A stretch of DNA of 64,000 nt, from positions 92,494 through 156,493 of the forward strand of contig JBBQUM010000017.1 in assembly GCA_038212445.1 (NCBI GenBank), in the 5' to 3' direction. The number at the start of each line of letters is the position of its first letter. Position 1 is the first letter of the stretch. The notes under the pieces are model-generated. The model had not been told where the DNA came from and ran no database searches. It worked only from the letters and a program-made list of their open reading frames with translations. The translations under genes and the position numbers were made by a program. This DNA comes from TMP-7 sp038212445 (GTDB taxonomy: Bacteria > Acidobacteriota > Terriglobia > Bryobacterales > Bryobacteraceae). Shown in pieces: positions 43,491 through 52,660 of the stretch.

Positions 43491-44594
43491 CTACGGGAAC
43501 GCAATCCGGCAGACTTCCCGTGCGATGATCGCCTCTTCGTCTGTTTTGATAACACGGACAGTAGCGCGGCTTCCAGTCACGGAAATTACCGGAGCGTGGA
43601 CCGCGTTCCGTGCATCGTCTAACTGGATGCCGAGATACCCGAGTTGCTCGCAAACCATGTGCCGCACCTCGGCGTTGTTTTCCCCAATACCACCCGAAAA
43701 CACGAGCGTGTCGAGTCCGTCGAGCACCGCCGCAAACGCTCCAATCCATTTGCGGGTCTGGTAGCAGAACAGCTCAACCGCTTCCGCCGCACGCTCGTCG
43801 GTCGACCGCCGCTGCATCAACTCCCGCATGTCGCCGCTGGTCTCCGACACTCCAAGAAGTCCGGACTCGTTATGAATCAGGCTGTCAAACTGCGCCGGCG
43901 TCAGGTTCTCCGTACGCAGCAGGTACGCCAATACGCCAGGGTCCAGATCGCCGGTTCGTGTGCTCATAGGCAACCCGCCGGCGGGAGTGAATCCCATGCT
44001 GGTGTCCACGCACTTTCCGTCGCGTACGGCGGCCAGGCTGGCGCCACCGCCCAGGTGGGCCAGGATAACTCGGCCACCGGCTCTAGCAGGGCCGGCAACG
44101 CGCGCCAGTTCCTCCATCAGGTACGTGTAGGAGAGTCCGTGGAAGCCGTAACGCTGCACTCCGCGCGCGTCAAAGCGCCTTGGGATCGGAAGAAGTTTCG
44201 CCACGCGCGGCATCGTTCGGTGAAACGCTGTGTCGAAGCACACCACCTGCGCTATCCCCGGGTGACGCTCGCGCATCTTCTCGATCAACTCAATTTCGCG
44301 CGGAAGATGATCCGGATCGTAGACGCTGATCCGGCGCAAGTCGTCGAGCAGCGCATCCGTCACTGTTTCGGGCTCAGTGTGCTCCATGCCATGGACCACC
44401 CGATGACCCGCCGCCTTCACCTGCCCGAAGTCGATTCTCTTCTCGAGCGATTGGAGCAGATCATCAGTGGAGAGACCGCCACTCTCGACGCTGCCGTTGA
44501 GGATGCGGCGCGGCGGCTGCTCCACCGCGAAGAGCGCAAACTTTACACTCGTTGAGCCGCCATTGACGGTGAGGACTTGCGGCCCCGAATTCAT
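43491..44594 (-). CDS. ackA: Acetate kinase
   Basis: The 367-residue protein has the ASKHA-fold blocks of acetate/propionate kinases: VLTVNGGSTSVKFALF at the N-terminus, FDTAFHRTMP, RYGFHGLSYTYLMEEL, ILAHLGGGASLAAVRDGKC, STRTGDLDPGVLAYL and VFSGGIGENNAEVR. It makes ATP from acetyl-phosphate. It is slightly shorter than the usual 395-400 residues. The ATG overlaps the stop of the LolA-like gene (four bases), so the two are translationally coupled. Phosphoketolase, which supplies acetyl-phosphate, is encoded at 48901-51291, and a leftover phosphoketolase 3' end lies just upstream of this operon at 45387. Confidence 0.95.
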   Translation of the reverse strand: MNSGPQVLTVNGGSTSVKFALFAVEQPPRRILNGSVESGGLSTDDLLQSLEKRIDFGQVKAAGHRVVHGMEHTEPETVTDALLDDLRRISVYDPDHLPREIELIEKMRERHPGIAQVVCFDTAFHRTMPRVAKLLPIPRRFDARGVQRYGFHGLSYTYLMEELARVAGPARAGGRVILAHLGGGASLAAVRDGKCVDTSMGFTPAGGLPMSTRTGDLDPGVLAYLLRTENLTPAQFDSLIHNESGLLGVSETSGDMRELMQRRSTDERAAEAVELFCYQTRKWIGAFAAVLDGLDTLVFSGGIGENNAEVRHMVCEQLGYLGIQLDDARNAVHAPVISVTGSRATVRVIKTDEEAIIAREVCRIAFP

Positions 44595-45307
44595 TGCGCG
44601 AGTGATTCAGCGAGCGGCGTCCGCTTCACCCGGTACTGCTCATACGCCACCTTGACCTCGGTGTGGCCGAACAGCATCGAGTCGGCCTCAGACACCATCG
44701 TCACCGGGAGCCAGAAGGAATCAATCTTGGAGTATTCGTACACGAACTGGGAATCACGCACCCAGAACGAGAAGCTTTTCGCCGGGTGCCCGACAATGCG
44801 CGAGATGCCAAAATCAGCCGCGTCCACCCAGATCTCGCCGCGCATCAGATATCTCGAACTGTGCTTCGGAGTGACCTTGAGCACGTAGGAAGGCCGCCCG
44901 CGGTCGACGTCGCTCCGAATGAACTGAAAGTCGTAATTCTTTTCAGTAATGCGGTTTGAGCCAAGTTCGCCCACGCCTGACGCCGCCGCCTCCGAGTCCA
45001 TCATCGGCCTCAGCACCTTTTGGCACAGGATGCCGGCGCCGGTCTCCGAAACCACATGGAACTCTTTCTGGCCGGGCGCTTTATAGGTCAGGTTCACGGT
45101 CATCTCAGCGGCCCGCTTGAACCGGTAGTTCTGGATACGGTAAACGCGAACCGAAGAGTAGCGCTCGATTTGTTGACGGTCGGCATTGTCGGCGCGCAGC
45201 ATTCCGGCCAGAATGTCACGCAGGGGCAGCGGGTGCGCGGGAGCATGAGGCTGAGCTTCGAGATTGGCCGCCACCACCACGCTCACCATCAACTTCACGA
45301 AATACAA
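44591..45307 (-). CDS. Exported LolA-like/outer-membrane lipoprotein-sorting-like protein
   Basis: The 238-residue protein starts at a TTG (45307) with GGAGAGG six bases upstream. The N-terminus (MYFVKLMVSVVVAANLEAQ) is a signal peptide. The mature part is a single beta-rich domain (SSVRVYRIQNYRFKRAAEM, LMRGEIWVDAADFGISRI, KIDSFWLPVTMVSEADSML) with the look of LolA/DUF-type outer-membrane sorting proteins, where a curved sheet binds lipid. Its partnership with acetate kinase by a four-base overlap is odd for such a protein, and no metabolic link is evident. Function is tentative. Confidence 0.75.
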   Translation of the reverse strand: MYFVKLMVSVVVAANLEAQPHAPAHPLPLRDILAGMLRADNADRQQIERYSSVRVYRIQNYRFKRAAEMTVNLTYKAPGQKEFHVVSETGAGILCQKVLRPMMDSEAAASGVGELGSNRITEKNYDFQFIRSDVDRGRPSYVLKVTPKHSSRYLMRGEIWVDAADFGISRIVGHPAKSFSFWVRDSQFVYEYSKIDSFWLPVTMVSEADSMLFGHTEVKVAYEQYRVKRTPLAESLAQ

Positions 45308-45386
45308 ACGTACACCTCTCCAGCCCTAAGTCTGCCTCAATGATAGCTCCGGCAGCCCTAAGCCAGTCAAAATGGCTGCTCACGCT

Positions 45387-45490
45387 CTAAGTGCGCCATT
45401 CCCAATTGCGGATCTCGGGCATACCTTGTCCGTGGCGTTCGCGATGTTCGGTCAACTCCTCCCGCAGAGAGATGCGCTCCGGTCCCTCAC
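45387..45490 (-). pseudogene. 3' remnant of a second phosphoketolase gene
   Basis: Reading the minus strand to the TAG at 45387-45389 gives LREELTEHRERHGQGMPEI then RNWEWRT. The intact phosphoketolase at 48901-51291 ends LRDKLIEHREYVNRHGEDMP then EILNWKWSA. The match covers about 25 codons with a three-codon gap, and nothing similar remains upstream. This is the last stretch of a phosphoketolase gene whose body is gone. It lies immediately upstream of the LolA-like/acetate kinase operon. Confidence 0.75.
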
Positions 45491-45555
45491 GAGGTGATAA
45501 CGATCGATTGCCACAATTGCAGCGGCGGTAAATAGGCGATGACACAGCTGCAGCT

Positions 45556-45903
45556 TCAGAGAGCAGAATCGGTCAAAGAGCTACCTTCCTGATTCTGCAG
45601 GGTCCAACCGAAGGATGCCCGAACCCGTTTGAAGCATGTTCGACAGACCCAGATGTCGGTGCCGTCGGGACGCTCAGCATGGAAAGCCTGACGATAGTGC
45701 CCGTCCTCTACAGAGCCTGGCTTGTCGTTAGGATCCCGGTCGCGATGATCGCAAATGCACGCCCAACAAAAACGGCAGTGATCCTGCGTCCAGGCATCGT
45801 GGGGACGAGTCCATTGCTTCCAAACAAACGGAGTATCGCGCCAGTCTTCGGCCTCATGTAGCCAGTGTGCTGGAATCTTGTCTAGCGTTCTCGCATCGAG
45901 CAT
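45556..45903 (-). CDS. Small zinc-ribbon-like hypothetical protein
   Basis: The 115-residue protein starts best at ATG 45903 (MLDARTLDKIPAHWLHEAED). Longer in-frame starts up to 45999 exist. It has two Cys pairs, CRFCWACICD and WVCRTCF, with conserved-looking HDAWTQDHC before and RASFGW after. Spacing and order suggest one zinc-binding site. I have seen this general pattern (DHC-x2-CW ... W-x-C-x2-CF ... FGW) in small uncharacterised bacterial proteins, but no function is known to me. It is an isolated gene between the phosphoketolase remnant and the sigma-factor operon. Confidence 0.65.
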   Translation of the reverse strand: MLDARTLDKIPAHWLHEAEDWRDTPFVWKQWTRPHDAWTQDHCRFCWACICDHRDRDPNDKPGSVEDGHYRQAFHAERPDGTDIWVCRTCFKRVRASFGWTLQNQEGSSLTDSAL

Positions 45904-46104
45904 AAGCGATGCCCTACTAAGACCGAAACTAGCATGTCTCACCTCGTGACTGGGTCGGGTTGCCACTATTGGCTGCCTCCCGCCAATTTGATGCGCCAAC
46001 TGCGTGACGCACTTGAGGACGTGGCCGTGATGGAGGAGGCGATGAGCATGGCCCTCTGAGGCCGGGACATAGGACGGGCGATTTTGCTGTTGCAGTTGCC
46101 CGCA

Positions 46105-46123
46105 CGGGCACTGTTCGTGCCCG
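46105..46123. terminator. GC-rich hairpin downstream of sigma/membrane-protein operon
   Basis: A seven-base perfect stem (CGGGCAC/GTGCCCG) with a five-base loop lies about 60 bp after the end of the 46182-46775 gene. There is no T-run on either strand, so it is only a possible terminator. Confidence 0.3.
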
Positions 46124-46181
46124 GGTGGCGGTACTCAGTCCATAGCGGCCCAAACTTTCATGAGTTAGTGTCGTCATCGAG

Positions 46182-46775
46182 TCAGGCGGCGGTCACACGC
46201 TGACGCAATGCCTCGAATTCAGACGAGGCCTTTTTCGCCGCGCTACGAAAGGCCAACCACACAAGAAGCAGCAAGACACAGGTGGCGATCATCGGCCAAA
46301 CGCTCGTCAAATACTGGTAGTAGTAAGAAGTCGGATCGAGACCCATTGCCCGTGCCTTCAGCGCGGCGCCGCCACCCCACCAGCTCGCCAAAACCGCCGG
46401 GATGATCAGTAGAACGATTCGGCGAACGGCCGTGTATCCGTCGCGCTTTGTTTTAAGCGAGCGGAGTAGAAACCTTCCACAGGTCTCATTCGATGCACGG
46501 AGGTGCGTGCGATTTCGAATGAGATTCCAGAGGTACACGGTCATCACGAGCAGCATCCAGCCTTGGCCCAGCCTAACCCAAGGCTGATTCACCTCCCACG
46601 TATTGTGGGCGAACGCAATCGCCAAACCAGCGAGTGCAAAGAGACCGATGCGGCGCCCCCATAAACTCTCCCACTCGCGCCTCCGGGCAAGCGTGCAAAT
46701 CTCGGTGGCGAGGGGCTCAGGTAGTGTAGTCTCGCTTCGGTTCCACAGGTCCTGTGGATCATGATTGGCGTTCAT
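46182..46775 (-). CDS. Four-helix membrane protein paired with ECF sigma factor (possible anti-sigma factor)
   Basis: The 197-residue protein has a soluble N-terminus of about 40 residues and four membrane segments (IGLFALAGLAIAFA, WMLLVMTVYLWNLI, IVLLIIPAVLASWW, MIATCVLLLLVWLAF). Its start lies inside the end of the ECF sigma factor gene (17-bp overlap), the usual place for an anti-sigma gene. There is no HxxxCxxC zinc motif. It may tether and inhibit the sigma factor, as membrane anti-sigma proteins do. This is inferred from gene order only. Confidence 0.75.
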   Translation of the reverse strand: MNANHDPQDLWNRSETTLPEPLATEICTLARRREWESLWGRRIGLFALAGLAIAFAHNTWEVNQPWVRLGQGWMLLVMTVYLWNLIRNRTHLRASNETCGRFLLRSLKTKRDGYTAVRRIVLLIIPAVLASWWGGGAALKARAMGLDPTSYYYQYLTSVWPMIATCVLLLLVWLAFRSAAKKASSEFEALRQRVTAA

Positions 46776-47286
46776 TGGTTGCTCCCGCGAAATTGGAATT
46801 CAGTAGTTTTTTGATGCGGTGGATCTTGGTGGCGATGTTCCCCGGCGTAAGACCTGTAACGTCGGCGATCTCCTCGGCGGTCGCGCCCTCCAGATAGAGA
46901 AGAATCATTTGCCGGTCGAGCGGAGCAAGATGGTGAATCAATGCCTGCAACTCGGCCAGTTCCACTCGGCGTCGTTCCTGGGCCTCCCCAGCTTGCGCTG
47001 TGGGGTCAGCGGATAGGGCTTCAAGTTCAACGAATCGTTCTGACACCTTGCGGCGTTTTGTGAGGTGATCTGCTCCAACGTTGTTGGCTACGCGATAGAC
47101 CCACGTTCGAAGGCTGCAACGCCCATCAAACTTCTTCAGACTGCGCCACAGTTCGATGTGCATTTCCTGGAGTAGATCGCGCTGCCGGTCTGCGTCGAAT
47201 TCATACCCGCCCACCAGGCGGCGCATCGATTCCCCATGCTCAGTTCGAGCTTGCATGTAAAGCTGATCTTGATCGTCGGGTCTCAA
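46759..47286 (-). CDS. ECF-type RNA polymerase sigma factor
   Basis: The 175-residue protein has sigma region 2 (LLQEMHIELWRSLKKFDGRC, LRTWVYRVANNVGADHL) and region 4 (LAPLDRQMILLYLEGATAEE then IADVTGLTPGNIATKIHRIK). It lacks regions 1 and 3, as ECF factors do. The start is a TTG at 47286 with GAGG six bases upstream. An internal ATG at 47256 is an alternative. It is followed by an overlapping membrane protein gene, a probable anti-sigma factor. The divergent sulfatase gene is a candidate target because it shares the promoter region. Confidence 0.92.
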   Translation of the reverse strand: MRPDDQDQLYMQARTEHGESMRRLVGGYEFDADRQRDLLQEMHIELWRSLKKFDGRCSLRTWVYRVANNVGADHLTKRRKVSERFVELEALSADPTAQAGEAQERRRVELAELQALIHHLAPLDRQMILLYLEGATAEEIADVTGLTPGNIATKIHRIKKLLNSNFAGATNERQS

Positions 47287-47423
47287 TCGTGGCCTCTACC
47301 AAAATAGTCTTTGCTGCCGGGCGGTTTCTTACACAGGGGACGAAAGGCGACTTTCAGTCGTCCAGAAATCGCGCCATTCGAGGCCTTCAAACCGGTGAAG
47401 AACGCATCGGATATATTTGGACG

Positions 47424-48866
47424 GTGTTGCTACCAACCCCCGGCCATGTCACCACGCGCCGCTCCCTGCTAAAGACCGTTCCCGCTGCCCTCGCCTCAGC
47501 ACCCCTGCACGCACAATCCGGGAAGGCCGACAAGCCAAACATAGTCGTCATTCTCTCCGACCAGTTTCGCTGGGACTGCGTAGGCGCGATGGGCCTGAAC
47601 CCGATGGGATTGACGCCGAACATTGACCGTATGGCCCAGCGCGGCGTTTTGTTCCGCAACGCGTTCTGCAATCAACCGGTGTGCGCGCCGGCCCGGGCCA
47701 GCATCCTCACGGGCCAGTATCCCAGCCGCCACGGCGTTTGGAAGAACGGAATCGCGCTCAACGAGAACTCGGACACGCTGGCGAAGTCGCTCCGTCAATC
47801 CGGTTACTCGGCGAACTACATCGGCAAATGGCACCTCGCCGGCAACGCGCCGGGCACCACTGGCGAGGTGACAGGTCCGGTTGCCTTACCCAGGCGCGGA
47901 GGGTTCAACGACCTCTGGCTGGGCTCCAATGTTCTCGAGTTCACCTCCCAACCTTACGAAGGCAACCTCTACGACAACGACGGCAAGCCCGTCCACTTCT
48001 CAGGAACATATCGCACCGACTTCATGACCGGCCTCGCCCAACGATTTCTTCGTTCTGCCAAGTCGCCATTCCTGCTCATGCTTTCGTATCTCGAAGTTCA
48101 CCACCAGAACGATATCGACGCTTATGTTCCGCCTAAGGAGTTCGCCGGCCGCTACAAGAATCCGTTTGTGCCCCAGGATCTGCGGCCGCTTCCCGGCTCC
48201 TGGCCCAGCCAGTTATCTGACTATTACGGCTGTGTCGCGAAGATGGACGAAACGGTGGGGACCATTCGCACGACACTCGCCGAGACCGGCCTCGACAAGA
48301 ACACCATCGTCGTCTTCATCAGTGACCATGGGTGCCACTTCAAGACTCGTAACTCGGAGTACAAGCGCAGTCCGCACGAGAGTTCGATTCATGTTCCACT
48401 GATCATCGAAGGTCCCGGATTCAATCGATCGAGAGTCATTTCGCAACTGGTGAGCCAGGTGGATCTTGCCCCCTCGCTGCTCTCCGCTGCCAGCGCGTCA
48501 GTTCCGGCGTCCATGCAGGGACGTAGCTTTCTGCCGTTGCTCAACGGGCAGGCGCCGGACTGGCGCGACGAAGTCTACTTCGAGATGAGCGAGTTCATCA
48601 CCGGGCGAGCACTCCGCACACCCCAATACACCTACGCCGCCGCGGCCCCGAAGCGCCGCAATTGGAAACCCATAGAGCGGAGTGAGGAGTATATCGAGTA
48701 CCTGCTTTATGACCTGTACGCTGATCCGTTCCAGCATGTGAACCTTTCAGGCCGGCAGGAGTACGCGCAGGTCTCCGAGACTCTGCGTCGTAGGTTAGTT
48801 GAGCGGATTCGCGAAGCAGGCAATGTCTCCGCTTCGGTCGAACCGCCCTATTTCCCCTATCCATAA
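47424..48866 (+). CDS. Type I sulfatase, exported
   Basis: The protein shows the sulfatase signature CAPARASILTGQYPSRHG, in which the first Cys is converted to formylglycine, and the metal-site blocks NIVVILSDQFRWDCVGAMG, YIGKWHLAG and VFISDHGCHFKTRN. It hydrolyses sulfate esters, probably of polysaccharides. The start is uncertain. A GTG at 47424 gives a short N-terminus leading into a twin-arginine signal (TTRRSLLKTVPAALASAPLH) and a 480-residue protein. The frame is open back to 47289, but that would leave two bases to the divergent sigma-factor start. A formylglycine-generating enzyme is not encoded in this window. Confidence 0.9.
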   Translation: MLLPTPGHVTTRRSLLKTVPAALASAPLHAQSGKADKPNIVVILSDQFRWDCVGAMGLNPMGLTPNIDRMAQRGVLFRNAFCNQPVCAPARASILTGQYPSRHGVWKNGIALNENSDTLAKSLRQSGYSANYIGKWHLAGNAPGTTGEVTGPVALPRRGGFNDLWLGSNVLEFTSQPYEGNLYDNDGKPVHFSGTYRTDFMTGLAQRFLRSAKSPFLLMLSYLEVHHQNDIDAYVPPKEFAGRYKNPFVPQDLRPLPGSWPSQLSDYYGCVAKMDETVGTIRTTLAETGLDKNTIVVFISDHGCHFKTRNSEYKRSPHESSIHVPLIIEGPGFNRSRVISQLVSQVDLAPSLLSAASASVPASMQGRSFLPLLNGQAPDWRDEVYFEMSEFITGRALRTPQYTYAAAAPKRRNWKPIERSEEYIEYLLYDLYADPFQHVNLSGRQEYAQVSETLRRRLVERIREAGNVSASVEPPYFPYP

Positions 48867-48900
48867 CTGCCGCCTGCGGGATTACTCTATGCCTTGATCT

Positions 48901-51291
48901 TCAGGCCGACCACTTCCAATTCAGGATCTCGGGCATATCTTCCCCGTGCCGGTTCACGTACTCGCGATGTTCGATCAGTTTGTCGCGCAGATACTGCTTG
49001 AAATGCGCTCCCGTGCTCTGCAACCGGGTGACGCGGTCAACCACGTCCCCAGCCAGATGAAAACGATCCAGGTCGTTAAGCACCACCATGTCGAACGGCG
49101 TCGTGGTCGTGCCTTCCTCTTTATACCCGCGGACGTGAAGGTTGGCATGATTGCGGCGGCGGTAGGTCAGGCGATGAATCAGCAGAGGATAGCCGTGAAA
49201 CGCGAAGACGATCGGACGGTCCTTAGTGAAGATGGAGTCAAACTCAAAATCACTCAGGCCGTGCGGATGCTCGCTCTTGGGCTGGAGCGTCATCAGATCG
49301 ACGACGTTCACTACGCGAATTTTCAAATCCGGCAGATGGGTGCGCAGTAGGTCCACCGCTGCCAGCGTCTCCAGCGTAGGCACGTCGCCCGCGCACGCCA
49401 TCACTACATCCGGACGCACTCCTTGATCGGTGCTCGCCCATCCCCAGATTCCCAGGCCCGCCGTGCAGTGCTTGATCGCCGCGTCCATGTCCAGCCATTG
49501 GATCTCCGGCTGCTTCCCGGCGACGATCACGTTCACATACTGGCGGCTGCGAAGGCAGTGGTCGGTTACCGACAGCAGGGAGTTGGCATCGGGCGGAAGG
49601 TAGATCCTCACCACGTCTGCCTTCTTGTTGGCCACATGGTCCAAAAATCCCGGGTCTTGATGACTGAACCCGTTGTGATCCTGCCGCCAGACATGCGAAG
49701 TCAGCAAGTAGTTCAGCGACGCGATGGGACGGCGCCAGGCGATCCGCCTCGTCGTCTTCAGCCATTTTGCATGCTGGTTGAACATCGAGTCGATGATGTG
49801 GATGAACGCCTCATAGCAGGAAAAGACGCCGTGCCGCCCGGTGAGCAGATAGCCTTCAAGCCAGCCCTGGCACATGTGCTCGCTCAGCACCTCCATCACC
49901 CGCCCGTCCGCCGATACGTGATCGTCGTCCGGAAGAATCTCTGCCGTCGACTCGCGATTGGTGACCTTGAACACCTCGTTCAGCCGGTTCGAGTTCGTCT
50001 CGTCCGGCCCGAAGACGCGGAAGTTGCTGTCGCCGTCGTTCAGCGTGAGCACATCGCGTAAAAACGCTCCCATCACCCGTGTCGACTCGGCCACCGCGCC
50101 GCCCGGCCTGTCTACTTTCACCGCGTAGTCGCGGAAATCGGGCAGCCGGAGTTCCTTGAGAATCAGACCGCCGTTGGCATGAGGATTGTCACTCATGCGC
50201 AGTTTGCCCTCGGGCGCAAGTGCTGCCAGTCCGGCCATGAGACGGCCGTGCTTGTCGAACAGTTCCTCGGGTTTGTAGCTCTTCATCCACTGCTCGAGCA
50301 GCGGGATGTGCGCTGGCTTCTCCGCCAGTTGCGACAGCGGTACTTGGTGCGCCCTGAACGTGCCCTCGATCTTTACCCCGTCCACTGTCTTCGGTCCCGT
50401 CCAGCCCTTCGGAGTGCGCAGCACGATCATGGGCCACATGGGACGCTCGGAAAAACCGTTCGTCCGCGCCGACCCCTGAATCGCCTGTATCTCGGCGATC
50501 ACCCTGTCCAGAGTGCCCGCCAGCAATTGGTGGACCCGCTCCGGCTCATCCCCGCTCACAAAGTACGGCTTGTAGCCGTAGCCCATCATGAGATGCGCCA
50601 GTTCCTCCTCCGGTATTCGAGCGAGCACCGTCGGACCCGCGATCTTGTATCCGTTCAGATGAAGGATCGGGATCACCGCACCATCGCGCGCCGGATTCAG
50701 AAACTTGTTCGAGTGCCAGCTTGCCGCCAGTGCGCCCGTCTCGGCTTCTCCATCGCCCACCACACAGCACACCATCAGGTCCGGATTGTCGAACGCCGCG
50801 CCGTATGCATGCGCGATGGAGTATCCAAGCTCACCTCCCTCGTGAATCGAACCGGGTGTCTCCGGCGCCACGTGACTCGGAATTCCGCCCGGGAACGAGA
50901 ACTGCTTGAATAGCCGTTTTAACCCTTCGGTGTCCTGGGAGACATGCGGGTAGTATTCGCTGTAGGTTCCTTCGAGGTACGTGTTTGCCACCAGCCCTGG
51001 ACCACCGTGTCCCGGGCCGGCAACGTAAATCATGTTCAGCTTGTGCTTCTTGATCAGACGGTTCAGATGGACATAGATCAGATTGAGTCCCGGCGTGGTG
51101 CCCCAATGCCCAAGCAGACGCGGCTTGATGTGTTTGAGTTCTAGCGGTTGTCTTAGCAGGGGGTTGTCGAGCAGATAGATTTGACCAACAGACAAGTAAT
51201 TGGCGGCTCGCCAGTAGGCGTCCATCGCTTTCAATTCTTCGACTGCCAGTGGATTTGTGTCTATAGAGACCTTAAGGTCGGCGGGGGTCAT
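48901..51291 (-). CDS. xfp: Phosphoketolase (xylulose-5-P/fructose-6-P)
   Basis: The 796-residue protein has the full set of phosphoketolase blocks: RPRLLGHWGTTPGLNLIYVH-type region, VAGPGHGGPGLVANTYLEGT, the thiamine-diphosphate motif GDGEAETGALAASWHSNKFL, ILHLNGYKIAGPTVL, and GRHGVFSCYEAFIHIIDSMF with EDMPEILNWKW at the end. It splits xylulose-5-P or fructose-6-P into acetyl-phosphate and an aldose phosphate. The gene starts 15 bp after the MFS transporter gene, so they are probably one transcript. Acetate kinase at 43491 would use the product. A partial second copy of the 3' end lies at 45387. Confidence 0.97.
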   Translation of the reverse strand: MTPADLKVSIDTNPLAVEELKAMDAYWRAANYLSVGQIYLLDNPLLRQPLELKHIKPRLLGHWGTTPGLNLIYVHLNRLIKKHKLNMIYVAGPGHGGPGLVANTYLEGTYSEYYPHVSQDTEGLKRLFKQFSFPGGIPSHVAPETPGSIHEGGELGYSIAHAYGAAFDNPDLMVCCVVGDGEAETGALAASWHSNKFLNPARDGAVIPILHLNGYKIAGPTVLARIPEEELAHLMMGYGYKPYFVSGDEPERVHQLLAGTLDRVIAEIQAIQGSARTNGFSERPMWPMIVLRTPKGWTGPKTVDGVKIEGTFRAHQVPLSQLAEKPAHIPLLEQWMKSYKPEELFDKHGRLMAGLAALAPEGKLRMSDNPHANGGLILKELRLPDFRDYAVKVDRPGGAVAESTRVMGAFLRDVLTLNDGDSNFRVFGPDETNSNRLNEVFKVTNRESTAEILPDDDHVSADGRVMEVLSEHMCQGWLEGYLLTGRHGVFSCYEAFIHIIDSMFNQHAKWLKTTRRIAWRRPIASLNYLLTSHVWRQDHNGFSHQDPGFLDHVANKKADVVRIYLPPDANSLLSVTDHCLRSRQYVNVIVAGKQPEIQWLDMDAAIKHCTAGLGIWGWASTDQGVRPDVVMACAGDVPTLETLAAVDLLRTHLPDLKIRVVNVVDLMTLQPKSEHPHGLSDFEFDSIFTKDRPIVFAFHGYPLLIHRLTYRRRNHANLHVRGYKEEGTTTTPFDMVVLNDLDRFHLAGDVVDRVTRLQSTGAHFKQYLRDKLIEHREYVNRHGEDMPEILNWKWSA

Positions 51292-51306
51292 ACTCTATTC
51301 GCCAGT

Positions 51307-52581
51307 CTACTCCGCTCGTGCCGGTACCGGCGTAGCGCCGCGTGTACTGATCAGTGTCGCCGCCAGGCCGGCCAGAGCTGCAAACGATAGCCACACTCCC
51401 GGCATCGCCCGGTTTCCGGTCGCCTGAATCAAATAGGTGCAAATCGCCGGCGTGAATCCGCCGAAAATCGCCGTAGCCAGGCTGTAAGCGAGTGAGAACC
51501 CGGTAGCTCGAACTTCGGCCGGCATCATCTCAGTGAGAAACACAACCATCGCGCCGTTGTAGCTTGCATAAAGGAACGATAGCCATAGCTCCACTTCGAG
51601 CAGGCGCGAGAATGAAGGACTCATGGCTAACCAGCGCAGCGCGGGATAGGCCGTCAACAGAGCCGCCACCGTGCAGGCGATGAGTATGGGCCGCCGTCCC
51701 ACACGATCGGAGAGCGATCCCATAATCGGCAGCCAGAAGAGATTCGAGACTCCCACGCACAGCGTCACCATCAGGACGTCGCTCTCCGCCAGTTTCAGCG
51801 CCGTACGGCCGAAGGTTGGCGTGTACGCGGTTATGAGATAGAACGACACCGTCGTCATCGTCACCAACAACGTTCCCAGTAACACCACGCGCCAGTTCGC
51901 CGCCACCGAGCGTAGAATCTCCCGAACCGCCGGGTGTTCCTTGCGCGCCAGAAATTCCTCCGTCTCCGTGAGGGACCGCCGCAGGAAGAATACCAGCGGA
52001 ATAATCATGCAGCCGACCAGCAATGGCACTCGCCAGCCCCATTCGTTCATCTGCGACGGCAGCAGCCTCGAACTCAACGCCACCCCCAGCAACGCCGCCG
52101 TGATCACGGCCAACTGCTGGCTCCCCGACTGCCAGCTTACGTAGAACCCCTTGTGTCCCGGCGTCGCGATCTCCGATAGATACACCGAGACGCCGCCCAG
52201 TTCCACACCGGCTGAAAAGCCCTGCAACAGTCGGCCCGCAACCACCAGAATTGGCGCCGCGATTCCGATGGACGCGTACCCAGGCACGCAGGCGATCGAC
52301 GCCGTCCCTACCGACATCAACGCGAGCGTGAGAATGAGGCCCGCGCGTCGTCCGTGACGGTCAATATACGCGCCCAGGACAATCGCACCCAGCGGACGCA
52401 TCAGAAACCCGACGCCGAATGTCGCCAGCGCCAGCATCAGCGACGCGAAATCGCTACCCGCCGGGAAGAAGGCGCGGCCAATCGGCCCGGCGTAATAACC
52501 GAACACCATGAAGTCGTACATCTCCAGGAAATTGCCCGCCGCCACCCGGATTACCGCACTAACTTTGCCCGCTCCTACCAT
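51307..52581 (-). CDS. MFS transporter, metabolite:H+ symporter (citrate/tricarballylate-like) family
   Basis: The 424-residue protein has 12 membrane segments and the MHS-family marks: GNFLEMYDFMVFGYYA at the N-terminus, RPLGAIVLGAYIDRHGRRAG as the conserved loop 2-3 motif, and RLLQGFSAGVELGGVSVYLS in helix 4. MHS carriers move citrate, dicarboxylates, alpha-ketoglutarate, proline or betaine with protons. The phosphoketolase gene follows 15 bp downstream, and a TonB receptor gene is divergent 144 bp away, so the carrier may take a sugar-derived acid through the inner membrane. Substrate is not assignable. Confidence 0.9.
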   Translation of the reverse strand: MVGAGKVSAVIRVAAGNFLEMYDFMVFGYYAGPIGRAFFPAGSDFASLMLALATFGVGFLMRPLGAIVLGAYIDRHGRRAGLILTLALMSVGTASIACVPGYASIGIAAPILVVAGRLLQGFSAGVELGGVSVYLSEIATPGHKGFYVSWQSGSQQLAVITAALLGVALSSRLLPSQMNEWGWRVPLLVGCMIIPLVFFLRRSLTETEEFLARKEHPAVREILRSVAANWRVVLLGTLLVTMTTVSFYLITAYTPTFGRTALKLAESDVLMVTLCVGVSNLFWLPIMGSLSDRVGRRPILIACTVAALLTAYPALRWLAMSPSFSRLLEVELWLSFLYASYNGAMVVFLTEMMPAEVRATGFSLAYSLATAIFGGFTPAICTYLIQATGNRAMPGVWLSFAALAGLAATLISTRGATPVPARAE

Positions 52582-52660
52582 CGCGAAAACCGCATCCCTT
52601 CATCTTCGCTGACGAGCTCAATCACGCACGCGACGCATTATTGTTGCGCTATTTATCTCG

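Noticed and set aside
43644..44555. 303-residue plus-strand frame over acetate kinase
   Set aside because: It lies antisense to a gene with every acetate kinase motif and has no family features of its own.
45929..46177. 82-residue minus-strand frame
   Set aside because: Composition is low-complexity (Arg/Pro/Thr), there is no ribosome site, and it contains the hairpin at 46105. It is likely chance.
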